A stretch of DNA of 64,000 nt. Origin: Carnegiea gigantea. Its lineage: Eukaryota; Streptophyta; Magnoliopsida; Caryophyllales; Cactaceae. Every line of letters starts with the position of its first letter. Position 1 is the first letter of the stretch. Below the pieces are notes generated by a model. The model did no database searches and was not told the origin of the DNA. It worked only from the letters and a program-made list of their open reading frames with translations. Where the stretch lies: the NCBI GenBank assembly GCA_029747015.1, contig JAKOGI010000001.1, forward strand, positions 1 to 64,000, given 5' to 3'. Both the position numbers and the translations under genes were made by a program. Of the stretch, positions 48,605 to 61,600 are shown piece after piece.

Positions 48605-50133
48605 ATGGCTCTCATCTTTTGCAAAGCTAATCTACTGTCACCCCCACTTTCTCTCTCATCATCATCACCATCACCACCATCAGCTGCAGTAGGAGCTGCT
48701 TCAAATTGGCGTTACCCAGTCGTGTCACTCTCTAATCTGAGATCTCTCCCCACCAGGATTTGCTGCGCAGCATCACCAGCTTCCCAGGAGGAGCCGCACC
48801 GTGATGCACGGCCCAAATTCAAGGATTTCCCTTACGCATCAGCTCCGCTCAGAGATCTGATGGTGGAAGTGTTATCGATGGTGGAGAGCCGGTTGGGTAC
48901 ACAGCTGGTTCCGCATACCCTGCCCCCAAATGTCGAGTACTATACGAACAAGAGTGGGACCAACCATGGCTGCCTCTACGTCCTTACTGGTGCTCCTTCC
49001 TCTCGGGTAATCTCTACTCCTTAATTACTCTGCCTTCTCCTGTTTAATCAATAGGTTATTGGAGCTAATCACTCTGTTTATCAGCTTAATTTTGTCGACT
49101 TGTGTATCACTTCACTACATTTAAGTCATTTCGATCCATGCTTGATGTTGTTCTTTATTTGGGAAATGTAATTAGATTTTGATAATCTTTTCTGAAGTCT
49201 TGAAGCCAAATTAAACAAATGAATAAGTAAACTGCAGTTCATGATCTTAGAAGTATGCTAAAAAGAACAAAACAAGGCTGTGAGAATGCTGGCTTTTTCA
49301 TCCATCGCCACCATATGGTCTGCTCCCATGATTACTGATAAAAGTAAAATTAAATTTGACTTTGCTGTCCAATTTTTCCTAGTTGTCAAAGTGGAATTTT
49401 TATATAAAATTTTGTATCCGGTGAAATTGGCTGCCTGAACTTATGAAGAATCATATTTTGTTAAACGGAAATTGAAAAGTATCAAAAATGGATGCAGGTA
49501 GACTTCATATTAGGCAGTTGGCAACACTGGGAATTCCTAGCAGGAGGCACAGGGCACGCAATAAACTTATCATGCTTCATGAAAGTCTCAACCGACGCTC
49601 CCCCGTTGACGATGGAGTTCGTCCAATGCAGCCCAACATTGTTACGCTTCACCATAGACTTGCCCCCAAGGAAGGAGCTGGCTATATCAGACGAGTACCT
49701 GACAACCTTCTACATTGACACAGAGCTCGACAAGTCAAGGCATTTGATTGCTTGTACCATCCCCGAGGCTCTTGATTATACACCTCCCTGCCTCGTCATA
49801 CGCCTCATCTTCTCTCCTACAGCAATCATGGCCTGTGTTGACACCTCAGAGAGTGATGGCGGGGGGGAGACAAGGCTCGAGGAGATCTTGAGGGAGGAGG
49901 TAACAGTTGCAGCCAAGAAAGTTGTAGAGACGTGGTTGGATGTGTGCGCGTGTGGAAAGGGGCGAAAGGTGACTCGTGAGCGGGAGAGGAATTATATGAA
50001 GGTGAGGGATCGCTTGCTTAGAGACAAGGTCATTGAGATTGATATTGGGTGTTGCATGGATAAGAAGTTTGGTGAGGAAAATGCTTATTGGGTTCTGGGA
50101 GCGCTACGGTCCTTTGTGGCTTCAAGACGCTGA
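48605..50133 (+). CDS. RCCR: Red chlorophyll catabolite reductase, copy C (two exons)
   Basis: Same family and role as copy A. Exon 1 is 48605-49006 (134 codons), intron 49007-49497 (GT...AG, phase 0), exon 2 49498-50133; product 345 residues. The transit-peptide Ser run is shorter than in copy A (SSSSSPSPP), which explains most of the length difference. Marks are FPYASAPLRDLMVEVLSMVE, VDFILGSWQHWEF, FMKVSTDAP, DLPPRKELAISDEYLTTFY, ETRLEEILREEV and KVVETWLDVC. The HC pair after GSW in copy A reads HW here. No stops or frameshifts. By eye exon 1 protein is highly similar to copy A while exon 2 is only around half identical, so the two enzymes may differ in activity or product stereochemistry, which is a known variable in this family. 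Confidence 0.93.
49007..49497 (+). other. RCCR copy C intron
   Basis: 491 bp with donor CGG|GTAATC and acceptor GATGCAG|GTA, phase 0, as in copy A. The first 110 bp are nearly the same as in copy A, and a small insertion near 49200-49240 accounts for most of the extra length. Confidence 0.88.
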
Positions 50134-50614
50134 GTTGTCTGCTCTACATTAGAATGCGATAATAAAAATGCAGCATAGATCATTTAAGAGCATCATATTT
50201 GTTCCAACATATCAATGCCTGAAGTGAATATCATCTGACGAGCTATTTTGCTGAATGAGGGAGGGATGCCAATGTCCAGAGTTGTTGCTTCTTACTGGTT
50301 GTTTTCTGCTCATTCCTAAATGTTCTTTTTCTTTTGCTGGCTCAATAGATCGTGGTTGTAGGAGTTAGGGATGTGTATCTCTTTATTGCCTTGTGTCCAA
50401 TTGGTTCGACCTAATTTTATCGGTTGCTTTCCCAAGAAACCCTTGTCATATGCACCTATAATTAGAGTTCAGTATTTCATCAGCGTCGATCAGCAAGGGG
50501 TGATATTTTTGACCTATGATTTCCTATTACTTGCCACTTGTTATCATTAATTAGTATTCATTAGCATTGGTCAACACTTGGCGGCGTATATCACTACTAA
50601 CAAGCACTTATCAA
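50134..50614 (+). other. 3' region of RCCR copy C
   Basis: Unique sequence directly after the stop codon, presumably containing the 3' untranslated end. 'aataaaaatg' at 50159-50168 could act as a poly(A) signal. No other gene is seen. Confidence 0.5.
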
Positions 50615-51190
50615 AATTATGTTGCTCCTGACGATTCGTAGAACCAAAGGGGTTGTAGCTTGAAAATATCCTTTGTAATCAACACTGGGTTCGAAAATGC
50701 AAATAATTTGCATCTCAACGTGTACGTTGGTTTTCATATTAGTAAATAGACAAGACTATAATCTATTATGATATTTAACTATGCAATAATGGCAATTAAT
50801 TTGCTCAACGATATGGCTGTTGGATACATAAAAGAGAATTCTAGGTTGACATTATGGCATCTACACTTGTAGAAGAAAACTAGTTTACCCCGTTCCTTAA
50901 AAATGATAAGTCATTCTTTGATTACATACTCATATCTTTTAAAATGTCAATTCCAAATCTCATTTAAGAAAAGCATAAGAACATACATATATCTGTACTG
51001 CATTCAGCTACAAACATGCAGCCATGCGTAACTGTATCATTTGGGTAAATATTTGTTAATCTAGGCAACCTAAATTCTCAACTACTACATGGCTACTGGT
51101 GAGTATGGAAGATAAAGTCAATATTAGGACCCGCGTTTTTATTATGAAGTCTGATGATGGGCTCCTATAAGATCAAAGGACTATCACAGA
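50615..51190 (+). repeat. RCCR copy C downstream flank (duplicated)
   Basis: Counterpart of 1206-1810. Similarity breaks at about 51190, where a T-run begins, so a rearrangement or insertion ended the homology there. Confidence 0.75.
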
Positions 51191-51559
51191 TTCATCGTTC
51201 GCTTTTTTTTTTTTTTTTTAAAAGAATTTGTCCCCCTAAATTCATTTTGCCCCTTCAAACCCCCCCAACTGACTACATAGTGCCGTGCCCCTCCATCCTT
51301 TCTACTAAATTCTACCTCCCAATCTCCTTCAAACAACCAACTAACCAAACCAAGCCCATATCGCTCCCCGTGACCGCGAGATGCCGCCGCGGTTGTCACT
51401 CCCCGTTGGTTGCCGCCTCCCTTCGTCTAATTTTTCTTAGTTCTCAATTTTAAATTAGACTCTTATAAATTCAAATTTGAAGTAAATTCCTAATTTTTGT
51501 TTATAATTATTCTCTCTTGAAAATAATTATGTTCAATTTATTAATTTTAGTCAACTTCG
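51191..51559. other. Non-genic sequence with poly(T)
   Basis: A T homopolymer (about 51203-51219) followed by a C-rich stretch. Overlapping frames on both strands (51154-51453, 51184-51399) lack any recognised motif and are not called. Confidence 0.5.
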
Positions 51560-51567
51560 TGTTAAAA

Positions 51568-52212
51568 AAGCTGTCAAATAGGTCAGGTCGGATTGAGTTC
51601 ATGTTCGTATCAAACTTAAACGGGTCGGGAAATTCTCGACCTGAACCTCACCTGTTTATCAAACGGATTGAAACCTTTGACCTGTACCTGTTTATTTTTT
51701 AAACGGGTTGACCTGAAATTTACCCATTAACTTATTTAATGTAAACGGGTCAGGTTCAGGTTATCCGGTTGGTCGTTTACCTACCTAATATTTCGACTAA
51801 AATATGGTTATGGAACATTATAAACCATTCTTTTAAGTTTAGTATATCATTACAACGCAGCCATTGTTCATGATCTGCAAGAACCATGACCCTTAAACAC
51901 AGATCGACTGATTAGAAACCATACTATTTCACAATTTTCCCCCCAAAAATAAACGGTAATTGGGTAAACAAGTCGATCTATTTAACCTATTTAATTAAAC
52001 GGATTAAATAAGTATTTTTTTCGTGTCAAAGTTCTCAACCTGAGCCTAACTCAATTAATTAAACGGGTTAAACGTGTCAACCTGTTTAATTAAACGGGTT
52101 AACGTGTCAACTCATTTAATTAAACGGGTTGAAAATCTTTATCCAAACCTACTAAATTTCGTGTTCGATTCGAGTCGGTAATCGTGTCGGGTTAACTTTT
52201 GGACAGCTCGAA
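51568..52212. mobile_element. Non-autonomous hAT-like element
   Basis: It begins near AAGCTGTCAAATAGGTCAGG and ends TTAACTTTTGGACAGCTCGAA, imperfect inverted ends. It is filled with repeats of 'aaacgggtt', 'gacctg' and 'taattaaacgggtt' in both orientations, the composition of a common plant hAT-derived MITE group. The flanks tgttaaaa (51560-51567) and tgttaaat (52213-52220) agree at 7 of 8 positions, the duplication size made by hAT transposases. It has no coding region; the 61-codon frame within it is chance. Confidence 0.7.
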
Positions 52213-52457
52213 TGTTAAATAATTGATTAATTAAAATTATTGGTTTTGCCTTCTAATTGGGGACTCAATGTTAGAGTAATTTGGTTGGTTATTACTTGTT
52301 TGCTTGTGTTGAAGGGCATGTTCTTTTCGTTCGGAAATATAGATTGTAAAATAGATGAAGTTGATTGAGATTGGTATAAGTAGGTTCAAGTAGATTTTTT
52401 TTGTTGAAGTAGGTCGAGGTTTTTTTTTTTTTTTTTTTTTTTTTTTGAATGATGGAT
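52213..52457. other. Spacer with long poly(T) run
   Basis: A T26-type homopolymer at about 52420-52446. Lys-rich minus-strand frames over it are artefacts. On the minus strand the run follows the truncated LINE tail and could be part of its 3' end. Confidence 0.6.
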
Positions 52458-52735
52458 AGAACAACAACAACAATAACATCTCCTAGTGTCGGTCTGCTTT
52501 TGCGGGGTCTGAAGAGATCCATATGTGGACAACTTTACCTCTACCGATATTCCTGCCCGTAAAGAAGCTGAATCCAAGAGACCCACAAAATAAGATTTTT
52601 TGAAAACATTTTATTGAAGAAGGATTTTGTGAAAGCATTTAATGGAACAAAAACTAAGGATACGCAATAGGGAAAGAACTAATAAATAATGATAGATCAA
52701 GTGGTTGTAACTATATAAACATAAATACAACATTA
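52458..52735 (-). mobile_element. 5'-truncated LINE tail
   Basis: On the minus strand it matches the 3' tail of the LINE at 33770-34080, including the GTTGTTGTT end, the conserved 'cctacatctgg/ccacatatgg'-like block and the 'cttttgtgaaaatcc'-like words. Only the last 280 bp or so are present, as often happens when LINE reverse transcription stops early. It ends 18 bp before the following LTR. Confidence 0.75.
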
Positions 52736-52753
52736 GTGTGCAACACAGTAGAG

Positions 52754-53124
52754 TGTAATAACCCAACCCTAGCCCATAACCCAACCCTAGCTCATATTTA
52801 TTTATTTAAGTCATATTTATTTATTTAATTAATCATGTTTATTTATTTAATTAATCATGTTTATTGATTTAATCACTCATGGTTATTCGTTTAACCAAAT
52901 CATGTTTATTAATTCAATTACACTCAATTTATATATTTACTGAATTATCTTATGTCATTTAAATTTTTCGCTTTTATTTATCGTATTTAATCATCCCGAT
53001 TGGAGGATATTTCATTTAGGTCCCATTTTTTAATTCAAGTTTCATTAATTTTTAATTTAAGTTTCATTGATTGATTAAATCTCGAATGAATCGATAGTAG
53101 ACCTCGATAATTATGATTTAAGAA

Positions 53125-53181
<57 letters not shown>

Positions 53182-56142
53182 TATAACCTCACAAAAATTT
53201 AATTTCATGCTACGAAAATTCAATCGCATACGGTTTACTTCTCTTCCCAGACCCAAAACGTATAAATCAATCATAGTTCAAAAAGCTGCCTTGTTAACCA
53301 TGATTTAAACTTAACCTTAAACTTAACCATGGTTTGCCAAAAAGCTACTTTATGGAAGGTTAAATACTAGCCAGGTATGTTGATTCATTTCTAACCCAGC
53401 AAGACAACACACACATATCTCTCTCTTTTCTCTCTCCTACCCCATGGCTAACTGCAGCAGCCACCTTCCAACCACCAGTCAGCCACCTCTGGCCACCAAG
53501 GCATCCACCAGCCATCCTTACACCCCCCGCAAGCATCAAATATCACTTTCACCAACTTTTCTTTGAGCAAAGTGAGTAAATCTTAACTTGATCTTGATGT
53601 GTTTTTGGTTTTTATGATAGTTTTAGTTATGTTTTATGTTATCAAAATAGATGTTATCATGTAAATTTTATTGACTTTGGGGATATTGATCATGGTGGGA
53701 TTGTGCTTGAAGCATGTTAAGGTTAGGGTTTTGTCATGATCAAGTTAGCTCAAGTCAAGTGATAGATTTGTATTATTTTGTATATAATTTTATAATCTTT
53801 AGTCTTATTGATGATTATGATGATGTTTTTGATAATTTGGAATGATTTTAAGTGAGGATTTATGTGAAAAAAAGAGGAGAAAGCAAAAACAGTGAGGGCT
53901 AAAAATGGTAAAAAATAGGGGTGAATTTGATATTAAACTGGTAATGAACGCCACACTTAAAAATTATGATTTTTGCTAGATAGATAGAGCAGTGTGCTAC
54001 CTTTCAAATGCCTTTTGAATTTCCTTAATCTGAGTTTTGTGGAAAAAGTTATGGCTATTTTTCTAGAACTGCATAGGTTCAACTAAAACTGACACACTTG
54101 TATTCTAACCCCATTTTGGGAACCCTATTGTGGGAATCATATTTTGTATTGTGAATGAAAGTTTTTCAGGACTTCTTCATCTTCCCATATTAGGATTTTA
54201 GGTCTCCATTTGAGGTTAAAGGTGAAAGTTATGAATTTTTGAAATGAACTGACCTGCTTTGGTGCAAATTGGGCTGTTATTGCAATTTCTGTGTAGCGCA
54301 TACTTAGAGAAAAATTCTGAAACATTTACTGTAGATTGCCCATATTATTTTCGAATTTCGTAGAAGATTTCATGAATTTTGGTTGAGCATTTTGAGTTTG
54401 GTGATTTTTGAAAGCATTTTAAGCAATTGTGCAAAGAGTAACAATAAAGATTAAGTGAGATTGATCATGCATTCATTTTGTGTGTTTTGGACCAAGCAAG
54501 GTCATTTAAGGAAAAAATAAATATTCATGGACTTTCATGGAGCTTTTAACTTGATTAATGAGAAAGAAGAAGATAAGTATATAATTTGGGAGCTTATTTA
54601 TAAACTTTGAATCAATTATGGATTTTACAAAGAAAATATCAAGTTTAGTTAGCTTGATAACTTCTATTAGGTTCAATGACTTATTGGGATAGAATTCTAT
54701 ATTTAATGGACTTGTGAATGAAATATGAAAAGTGGAGAGAATTTTTGACTCAGAAACCATATTTATCATACCAAGTTATTGCAATTTATGCTATGTTGAA
54801 CTAAGATATATCTCTCTTAGTCTTAAACCTCTATTACTTACTCAATTCAGAATATATCAAATGTATTTATCAAGCCAATCTAGTGTACACGCTATTATCT
54901 TGAACCAAATTATACATCAGCGAGTCTTAAATTCGTATCAGCAATCTATCTCAAAAAAGACCAAAATCACTCTCCCATTTATCACCATCAAGGTCTTTTC
55001 CTTTGTAATCTCATTTATCTAATTGTAGTCTATTTTACTTTTATTTACTTTATATCGGATTTAATTACTTTTATTAATTCAGTTTTAAAGTTATATTGAA
55101 ATAACCAAGTTATGTATACTATTTAATTATTCAATTTCTATTGTACATACTTTTACTTACTCACTTATGTGAGTAAAGATCATTTACTAACTACATATAC
55201 CTATAATGACATTTATAAAATAGAGTCGAGGTCTAGTTATCGTTCCCCGTTATGCATAAGTATTGTCAAGTCAGAACATATTTATCAAGTCAGATGACAT
55301 TTATGAAACAGATGACATTTATATCAAGTCAGATGATATTTTTAAAGATTCAAGGTATATCCATTACCTGTATCTTCAGAAAGCAGAATATATTTATCAA
55401 ATTACAACTTTTAATGAGTTTATCAATGAATCAGTTTATACAACGATTTGTCTTTTAACTTGTGACCCCGTCAGTTATCATCTATAGGGCGTCAGCCCAT
55501 CATTTACCTGCACAGCTTCAGGCCAACTCTTGATCGGATTGACAGGTGTACACCTATGTATAGATTATATCATTGCAAGGGGTTGACATCCAGATAATAC
55601 TGAGTAATTCAGTTTCATATTACTTTCATCATTGTTATTGCGAACTAAATGAATTGCAAAGACGGGTACCCATTAACAGTGTTTCTACGCTCATTTTACA
55701 ACACATGAATATTTGTACTGAGTTTTAGCTCACATTTTCGAATTGTTTTCATATTTTTCATTTTAGGTGATGAAGTATCATACGTTTCTCCATTTAGCAA
55801 GCCCTTTTGGAAGTCATCAGATACTCACAGTGGATTCAACATAACATAAACGTTGGGATCGACCTCAGGGTCGAGTTGGGTCTATATTCAATATACTTGT
55901 GTAGTGAGAAGTGTGAGTTAGCAGATGTTATATCTAAGTCGATTGTATTGAAGTTGAACTATTATGGACTTTGATCTTGGAGTATTTCAGTTTAATAAAT
56001 ATTGTGATTGTAAACATAAGTTGCAAAATTAAATGGTTTCAGTGACCCTTGTCATTGTCAAGACGGCGGTAGCGCCTTCTATCATTAAGTCTTCCGTGTA
56101 GTTTTTCGTAAATTATGTCATTAGTACTTTGGGGGCGTTACA
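52754..56142 (+). repeat. LTR of second gypsy family, plus orientation
   Basis: 3389 bp, from TGTAATAACCCAACCC to GGGGGCGTTACA. Similar sequence, inverted, forms 58086-63516. Parts of it also match the LTRs of the 11-31 kb array at lower identity ('ttggttta...', 'aaaaattatgattttt', 'acttgtattcta'), so the two families share ancestry. It has an (ATT)n microsatellite at 53125-53182. None of its short ORFs is conserved coding. Confidence 0.9.
53125..53182. repeat. (ATT)n microsatellite in LTR
   Basis: About 19 ATT units. The opposite LTR carries (ATA)n(GAT)n at the equivalent place (63109-63152). Confidence 0.95.
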
Positions 56143-58085
56143 GATTTGGTATCAGAGCTAAGATTTTAAGAGCCACTGTGAACTATCAAGTGTTTATGAA
56201 TTAGCTATTAAGGTGTGTATGAGTTATGTTAGACCAGTTAATAGAGCTATTGACTATAAGTTCATATGTATGGGCATATAAGAAGGAACAATTTCAATTT
56301 GGGTGACCCAATCATTTGGTAATATCCTGAGACCCAAGCATTAGCAAAGTAGAGTGTGGAACCATGTGGGTGACCTGTTAGTGAGCCATGCTCTCATTTA
56401 TCTAGGAGTTGTATTGTACATTTCATTTCTCTCATTTGTTTAAATTTTTACAATCGTGCAATCGGTGTGTGTGATCCGTTGAGTTATGAACTCCGGCGTG
56501 TAGCCGTTGAACTATTGAAGTGTTTCTCTCCGTTTCAGGTATCTACTGTAAGACTTTAAGTCGAGTTTCAATATGTTTTTAGGCGAAATTCTATCCGTTT
56601 TACCCCAAGATTTGAGAGTTTTATTTAGGTGTGATATACCTGATCTTGGATACAGTGATGGTTGAAACCCGATCTAGGGATGTCATTTGCAACTTCTTAA
56701 GGGATTAATATAGTGTCAAGTTACAGTGTCAAGTTAGATGTAAACCTCTAGATGAGGAAATGCTTTGTGGGGCAATATCTATGAAGTGAACCAGTGTGGG
56801 ATGAACGTTACAATGAGTGCTTATGTCTGATGATAACAGTTAGTAGCTTTTGGTATGCTACTTGGTGTTATATGGCCGGTACGAGTAAGATTAAGCTGCC
56901 ATTCTTGACATTAGGACCTTTCCTGATCAATACTCCTATTACTTCCTGTCATTGACTTATTTTTGCCCTAGTTACCTTGAATTGTTTAAAGGCATTATTT
57001 CTTTGCCACTAACACTCTCTTGATTTGTAATGGAGTGTTTATGGAAAATCTCATGTGTGGTCTATGGGGGGCTATTTAAACACATCTGAATAGCCTTTTT
57101 TATAGGCGATTCAAACCATAATGGAGCCTATAATGACCCCGGGTATGCATTACGGTGTGATTTGTAGTTTTTCCTAGGCATGTTTGATCCATTCTACTTA
57201 CAGTTCAGTCACCACTATGTTCATATTTTTACTGTCACCTACTTTAACTCTTTACTTCTATTGGACACTATTCATTTATTACTTGCAAAGCCTTTGGTTG
57301 CTTCAGACCCAGTCATTCAGTGCCCTTTTAGCAATTAAATGGATTCATATTGTTCGTGTTTCTATAGCACTGTAACGTCATATTGGCATACTACTCTATG
57401 GCCGTGACTGCGTGTCATTACTCAAGTTATATTGGCAATCCTTTCTTTACTAGTACAGCCTATCTTATTAAAGATAAACAACGATTTGTGCTATTTCCAT
57501 CTACCAACAGTTTCAAAGTTTATATGCCTACCCAAGACTTTTATTTACTGCAGAATATGTTATTGATGGATGCCATCATGTTCAATCATAAGGCTGACTC
57601 CTTCATCTTAACGTATTGGCCTTTTAAACACTAGATGAATAAAATTTTCCTTCTGATGGTGTTGACCCTCATCTTCATCATTTTACTCACATACGGGTAT
57701 TGTATGATTTTTCAAATGCCACTTTGGTAATCTATTTTATTTCTTCACCTCCAGTACTTAATACTCCCTCTCAACTTCATAACATCGTTCATTTACTTTA
57801 CTATTGATGAGCATCATGAATAAACTGCATGTCTTGTTTATGCATGTTATTTGTATGCCTTACCTCTTTCATTACGAATTTTCGTCCTTTCATTCATTCA
57901 GCTTACATGCCGGTCATTTATAACCAATAAGAAAATATCTTTGCAAGAGTTCATGGTATGGTTACATCTCTTTACACTTTAGATTATCCCCCTGTCTTTT
58001 AAATTTATTGAGACCAGTAGGCAGTTGAATATGTTGTCTTTTATAAATATGCCTCTATTGGTATTGCTGGAACCATTTTCATTTA
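56143..58085 (+). mobile_element. Gypsy leader region, no gag visible
   Basis: 1.94 kb after the primer site. It should be the 5' leader of the plus-strand element, yet no Gag zinc knuckle or capsid motif is found. The frames at 57184-57375 and 57383-57634 have no recognised motif. The next LTR, in the opposite orientation, begins at 58086, so the element seems to be cut there by a second insertion. Confidence 0.6.
56147..56158 (+). other. Primer binding site, second gypsy family
   Basis: TGGTATCAGAGC, complementary to the initiator tRNA-Met 3' end, 4 bases after the LTR. This shows that 52754-56142 is a 5' LTR reading rightward. Confidence 0.88.
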
Positions 58086-58625
58086 TGTAACTCCCCCAAA
58101 ATACTAATGACATTATTTACGAAAAACTGCAATGGAAAACTTAATGATAGAAGGCACTACTGCCGTCCTGATAAGGGAGAAGGCTAACTGAAACCATTTA
58201 ATCTTGCAACTCATGTTCACAATCACAGTATCTATTAAACTAAAACACTCCAAGACCAAAGCGCATAATAGTTCAACTTTAATATGATCGACTTAATCAT
58301 ACCATATGCTAACTCGCACTCCACACTACACAAGTATATTGAATATATACCCAACTTAACCTTGAGGTTGATCCCAATATTCATGCTTGCTAAATCTACT
58401 GTGAGCATCTAATGACTTCCAAAAGGGCTTGCTAAATGGAGAAACATGTGATACTTCATCACCTGAAATGAAAAACATGAAAATAATTCGAACATGTGAA
58501 TAAAAACTCAGTACATGCATTCTTATATTATAAAATGAGTATAAAAATACTATTAATGGGTACCCGCATTTGTAATTTATTTAGTTCGCAATAACAATGA
58601 AAATGAAAGTAATATCAAATTAAAT

Positions 58626-61600
58626 TGCTCATTATTATCTGGATGTAAATCTCTTACAATAATATGATCTATATATAGGTATATACCTGCCAATCCGATC
58701 AAGAATTGGCTTGAAACCGTGCAGGTCAATGATAGGCTGACGCCCTACAGATGACAATTGATGGGGTCACAAGTTAAATGGCAAATCGCTGCATAAACTC
58801 TTTAAGAGTTGTAAATTGGTAAACATGTTCTGCTTTCTAAAGATATAAACAATGGATGTACCTTGAGTCTTTAAAAATATCATCGGACTGGATATAAATG
58901 TCATCTGTTTCATAAATGTCATATGACTTGATAAATATGCTCTGACTTGATAACACTTGCGTATAACAGGGAACGATAATTAAGCCTCGACTCTATTTTA
59001 TAAATGTTATAATAGGTATGTGTAGTCAGTAAATAATCCTTATTCACATAATTAAGTAAGTAAAAGTATGTGTAATAGAAATTGAGTAATTAAATGGTAT
59101 ACATAACTTGGGTATTTTAATATAACTTCAAAGCTGAATTAATGAAAATAATTAAATCCGGTATAAATTAAATGAAAGTAAAATAGACCACAGTGAGATA
59201 AATGGGATTACAAAGGAAAAGGCCTTGATGGTGACAAATGGTAGAGTGGTTTTGACCTTTTCTGAGATAGGTTGCTGATACGGGTTTAAGACTCGATGAT
59301 GTATAACTTGGTTTAAGATAACAACGAGTACACTATATTTGCTTGATAAATACATTTGATACATTCTAAATTGAGTAAGTGATAGAGGTTTGAGACCAAG
59401 GGAGATATATCTTGGTTCAAAATAGCATAAACTGCAATAATTTTGTCTGATAAAAATAATTTTTGGGTCAAAAATTCTCTTAACTTCCTATATTTCATTC
59501 ACAAGTCCATTAAATATAGAATTCTACTCTAATGAGTCATTGAACACAATAGAAGCTATTAAACTTACTAAACTTGGTATTTTCTTTATAAAATCTATAA
59601 TTGATTCAAAGCTTGTAAACAAGCTCTCAAATTATATACTTATCTACTTCTTTCTCATTAATCAAGCTAAAAGCTCCATGAAAGTCCTTGAATATTCATT
59701 TTCCCCTTAAATGACCTTACTTGGCCCAAAATATACAAAATGGGTGCATGATCAATCTCACTCAATCTTTATTGTTGTTCTTTATATAATTACTCAAAAT
59801 ACTTCCAAAAATCACCAAACTCAAAATACTCAACCAAAATTCATGAAATCTTCTAGGAAATTCGAAAATAATATGGGCAATCTATAGTAAATTTTTTAGA
59901 ATTTTTCTCCGAGTATACACTGTACACAAATTGCAATAACAACTCAATTTGCACCAAAGCAGGTCAGTTCACTTCAAAAATTCATAACTTTCACTCTTGA
60001 CCTCAGATGGAGACCTAAAACCCCAATATGGAAAGATTAAAAAGTTCCAAAAAATTTTCATCTGAAACACAATATAGCATTCCCACAATAAGGTTCCCAA
60101 AATGAGGTTAGAATACAAGTGTATCAGTTTTGGTCTAACCTGTGCAGTTCTCGTAAAATGCTACTAACATTTCCCACAAACCTCGGATTAAGGCAATTCA
60201 AAAACATTTAAAAGCTAACACACTGACCTAGCTACCCACCAAAAATAATAATTTTTAGTAGGCTGATCATTACCAGTTTAATCTCAAAGTCACCCCTATT
60301 TTCTGCCATTTCCAGTCCTCATTATTTTTGCTCTTTCCTCTTTTTTCATATAAATCCTCACTTGAAATCATTCCAAATCACCAAAAATATTATCATAATC
60401 ATCAGTAAGGCTAAATATTACAAAAGCATATATAAAACAATACAAATCCATCACTAAACTTAAGCTAACTTGATCATGACAAAATCCTAACCTTAACATG
60501 CTTCAAGCTCAACCCTACTATGATCGATATCCCCAAAATCAATAAATTTTGCATGATAACGTCTATTTTGATCCCAAGAACATAAAACATAACTAAAACA
60601 ATCATAAAAACTAAAAATACATCAAGATCAAGTTAGGGTTTACTATTACTTTTCTTGAAGAAAAGTAGGTGAAAGTGGTGTTGGATGCTCATTATTATCT
60701 GGATGTGAACCCCTTACAATGATATAATCTATACATAGGTATACACCTACCAATCTTATCAAGAGTTGGCCTGAAGTCGCACGGATAAATGATGGACTGA
60801 CGCCCTATAGATGATAATTGACGGGGTCACAAGTTAAATGGAAAATCACTGTATAAACTGATTCATTGATAAACTCATTAAGAGTTGTAAATTGATAAAC
60901 ATATTCTGCTTTCTGAAAATACAGGCAATGGACATACCTTGAGTCTTTAAAAATGTCACCTGACTTGATATAGATGTCATTCGTTTCATAAATATTATCT
61001 GACTTGATAAATATGGTCTGACTTGACAACACTTATGTATAATGGGAAACGATAACTAGTCCTCGATTCTGTTTCATAAATGTCATTGTAGGTATGTGTA
61101 GTTAGTAAATGATCCTTGCTCACATAATTGAGTAAGTAAAAGTATGTATAATAGAAATTGAGTAATGAAATGGTATACATAATTTGGGTATTTCAATATA
61201 ACTTCAAACTGAATTAATGAAAGTAATTAAATTCGATATAAAGTAAATAAAAGCAAAATAGACTACAATGAGATAAATGAGATTACAAAGGAAAATACCT
61301 TGATGGTGATAAATGGGAGAGTGATTTTGGCTTTTTCTGAGATAGATTGCTGATACGGATTTAAGATTCGCTGATATACAACTTGGTTTAAGACAATAGC
61401 AAGTACACTAGATTGGCTTGATAAATACGTTTGATATATTCTGAATTGAGTAAATAATAGAGGTTTGAGGTCAAGAGAGATATATCTAGGTTCAAAATAG
61501 CATAAACTGCAATAACTTGATCTGATAAATATGATTTTTGAGTCAAAAATTCTCCCCACTTTTCATATTTCATTTAGAAGTCCAATAAATATAGGATTCT

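Noticed and set aside
52237..52586. Three Lys-rich minus-strand ORFs
   Set aside because: They read through the poly(T) run and the LINE tail.
52754..52800. Telomere-like 'accctaacc/aaccctag' words
   Set aside because: Only a few irregular copies, forming the end of an LTR, so not an interstitial telomere.
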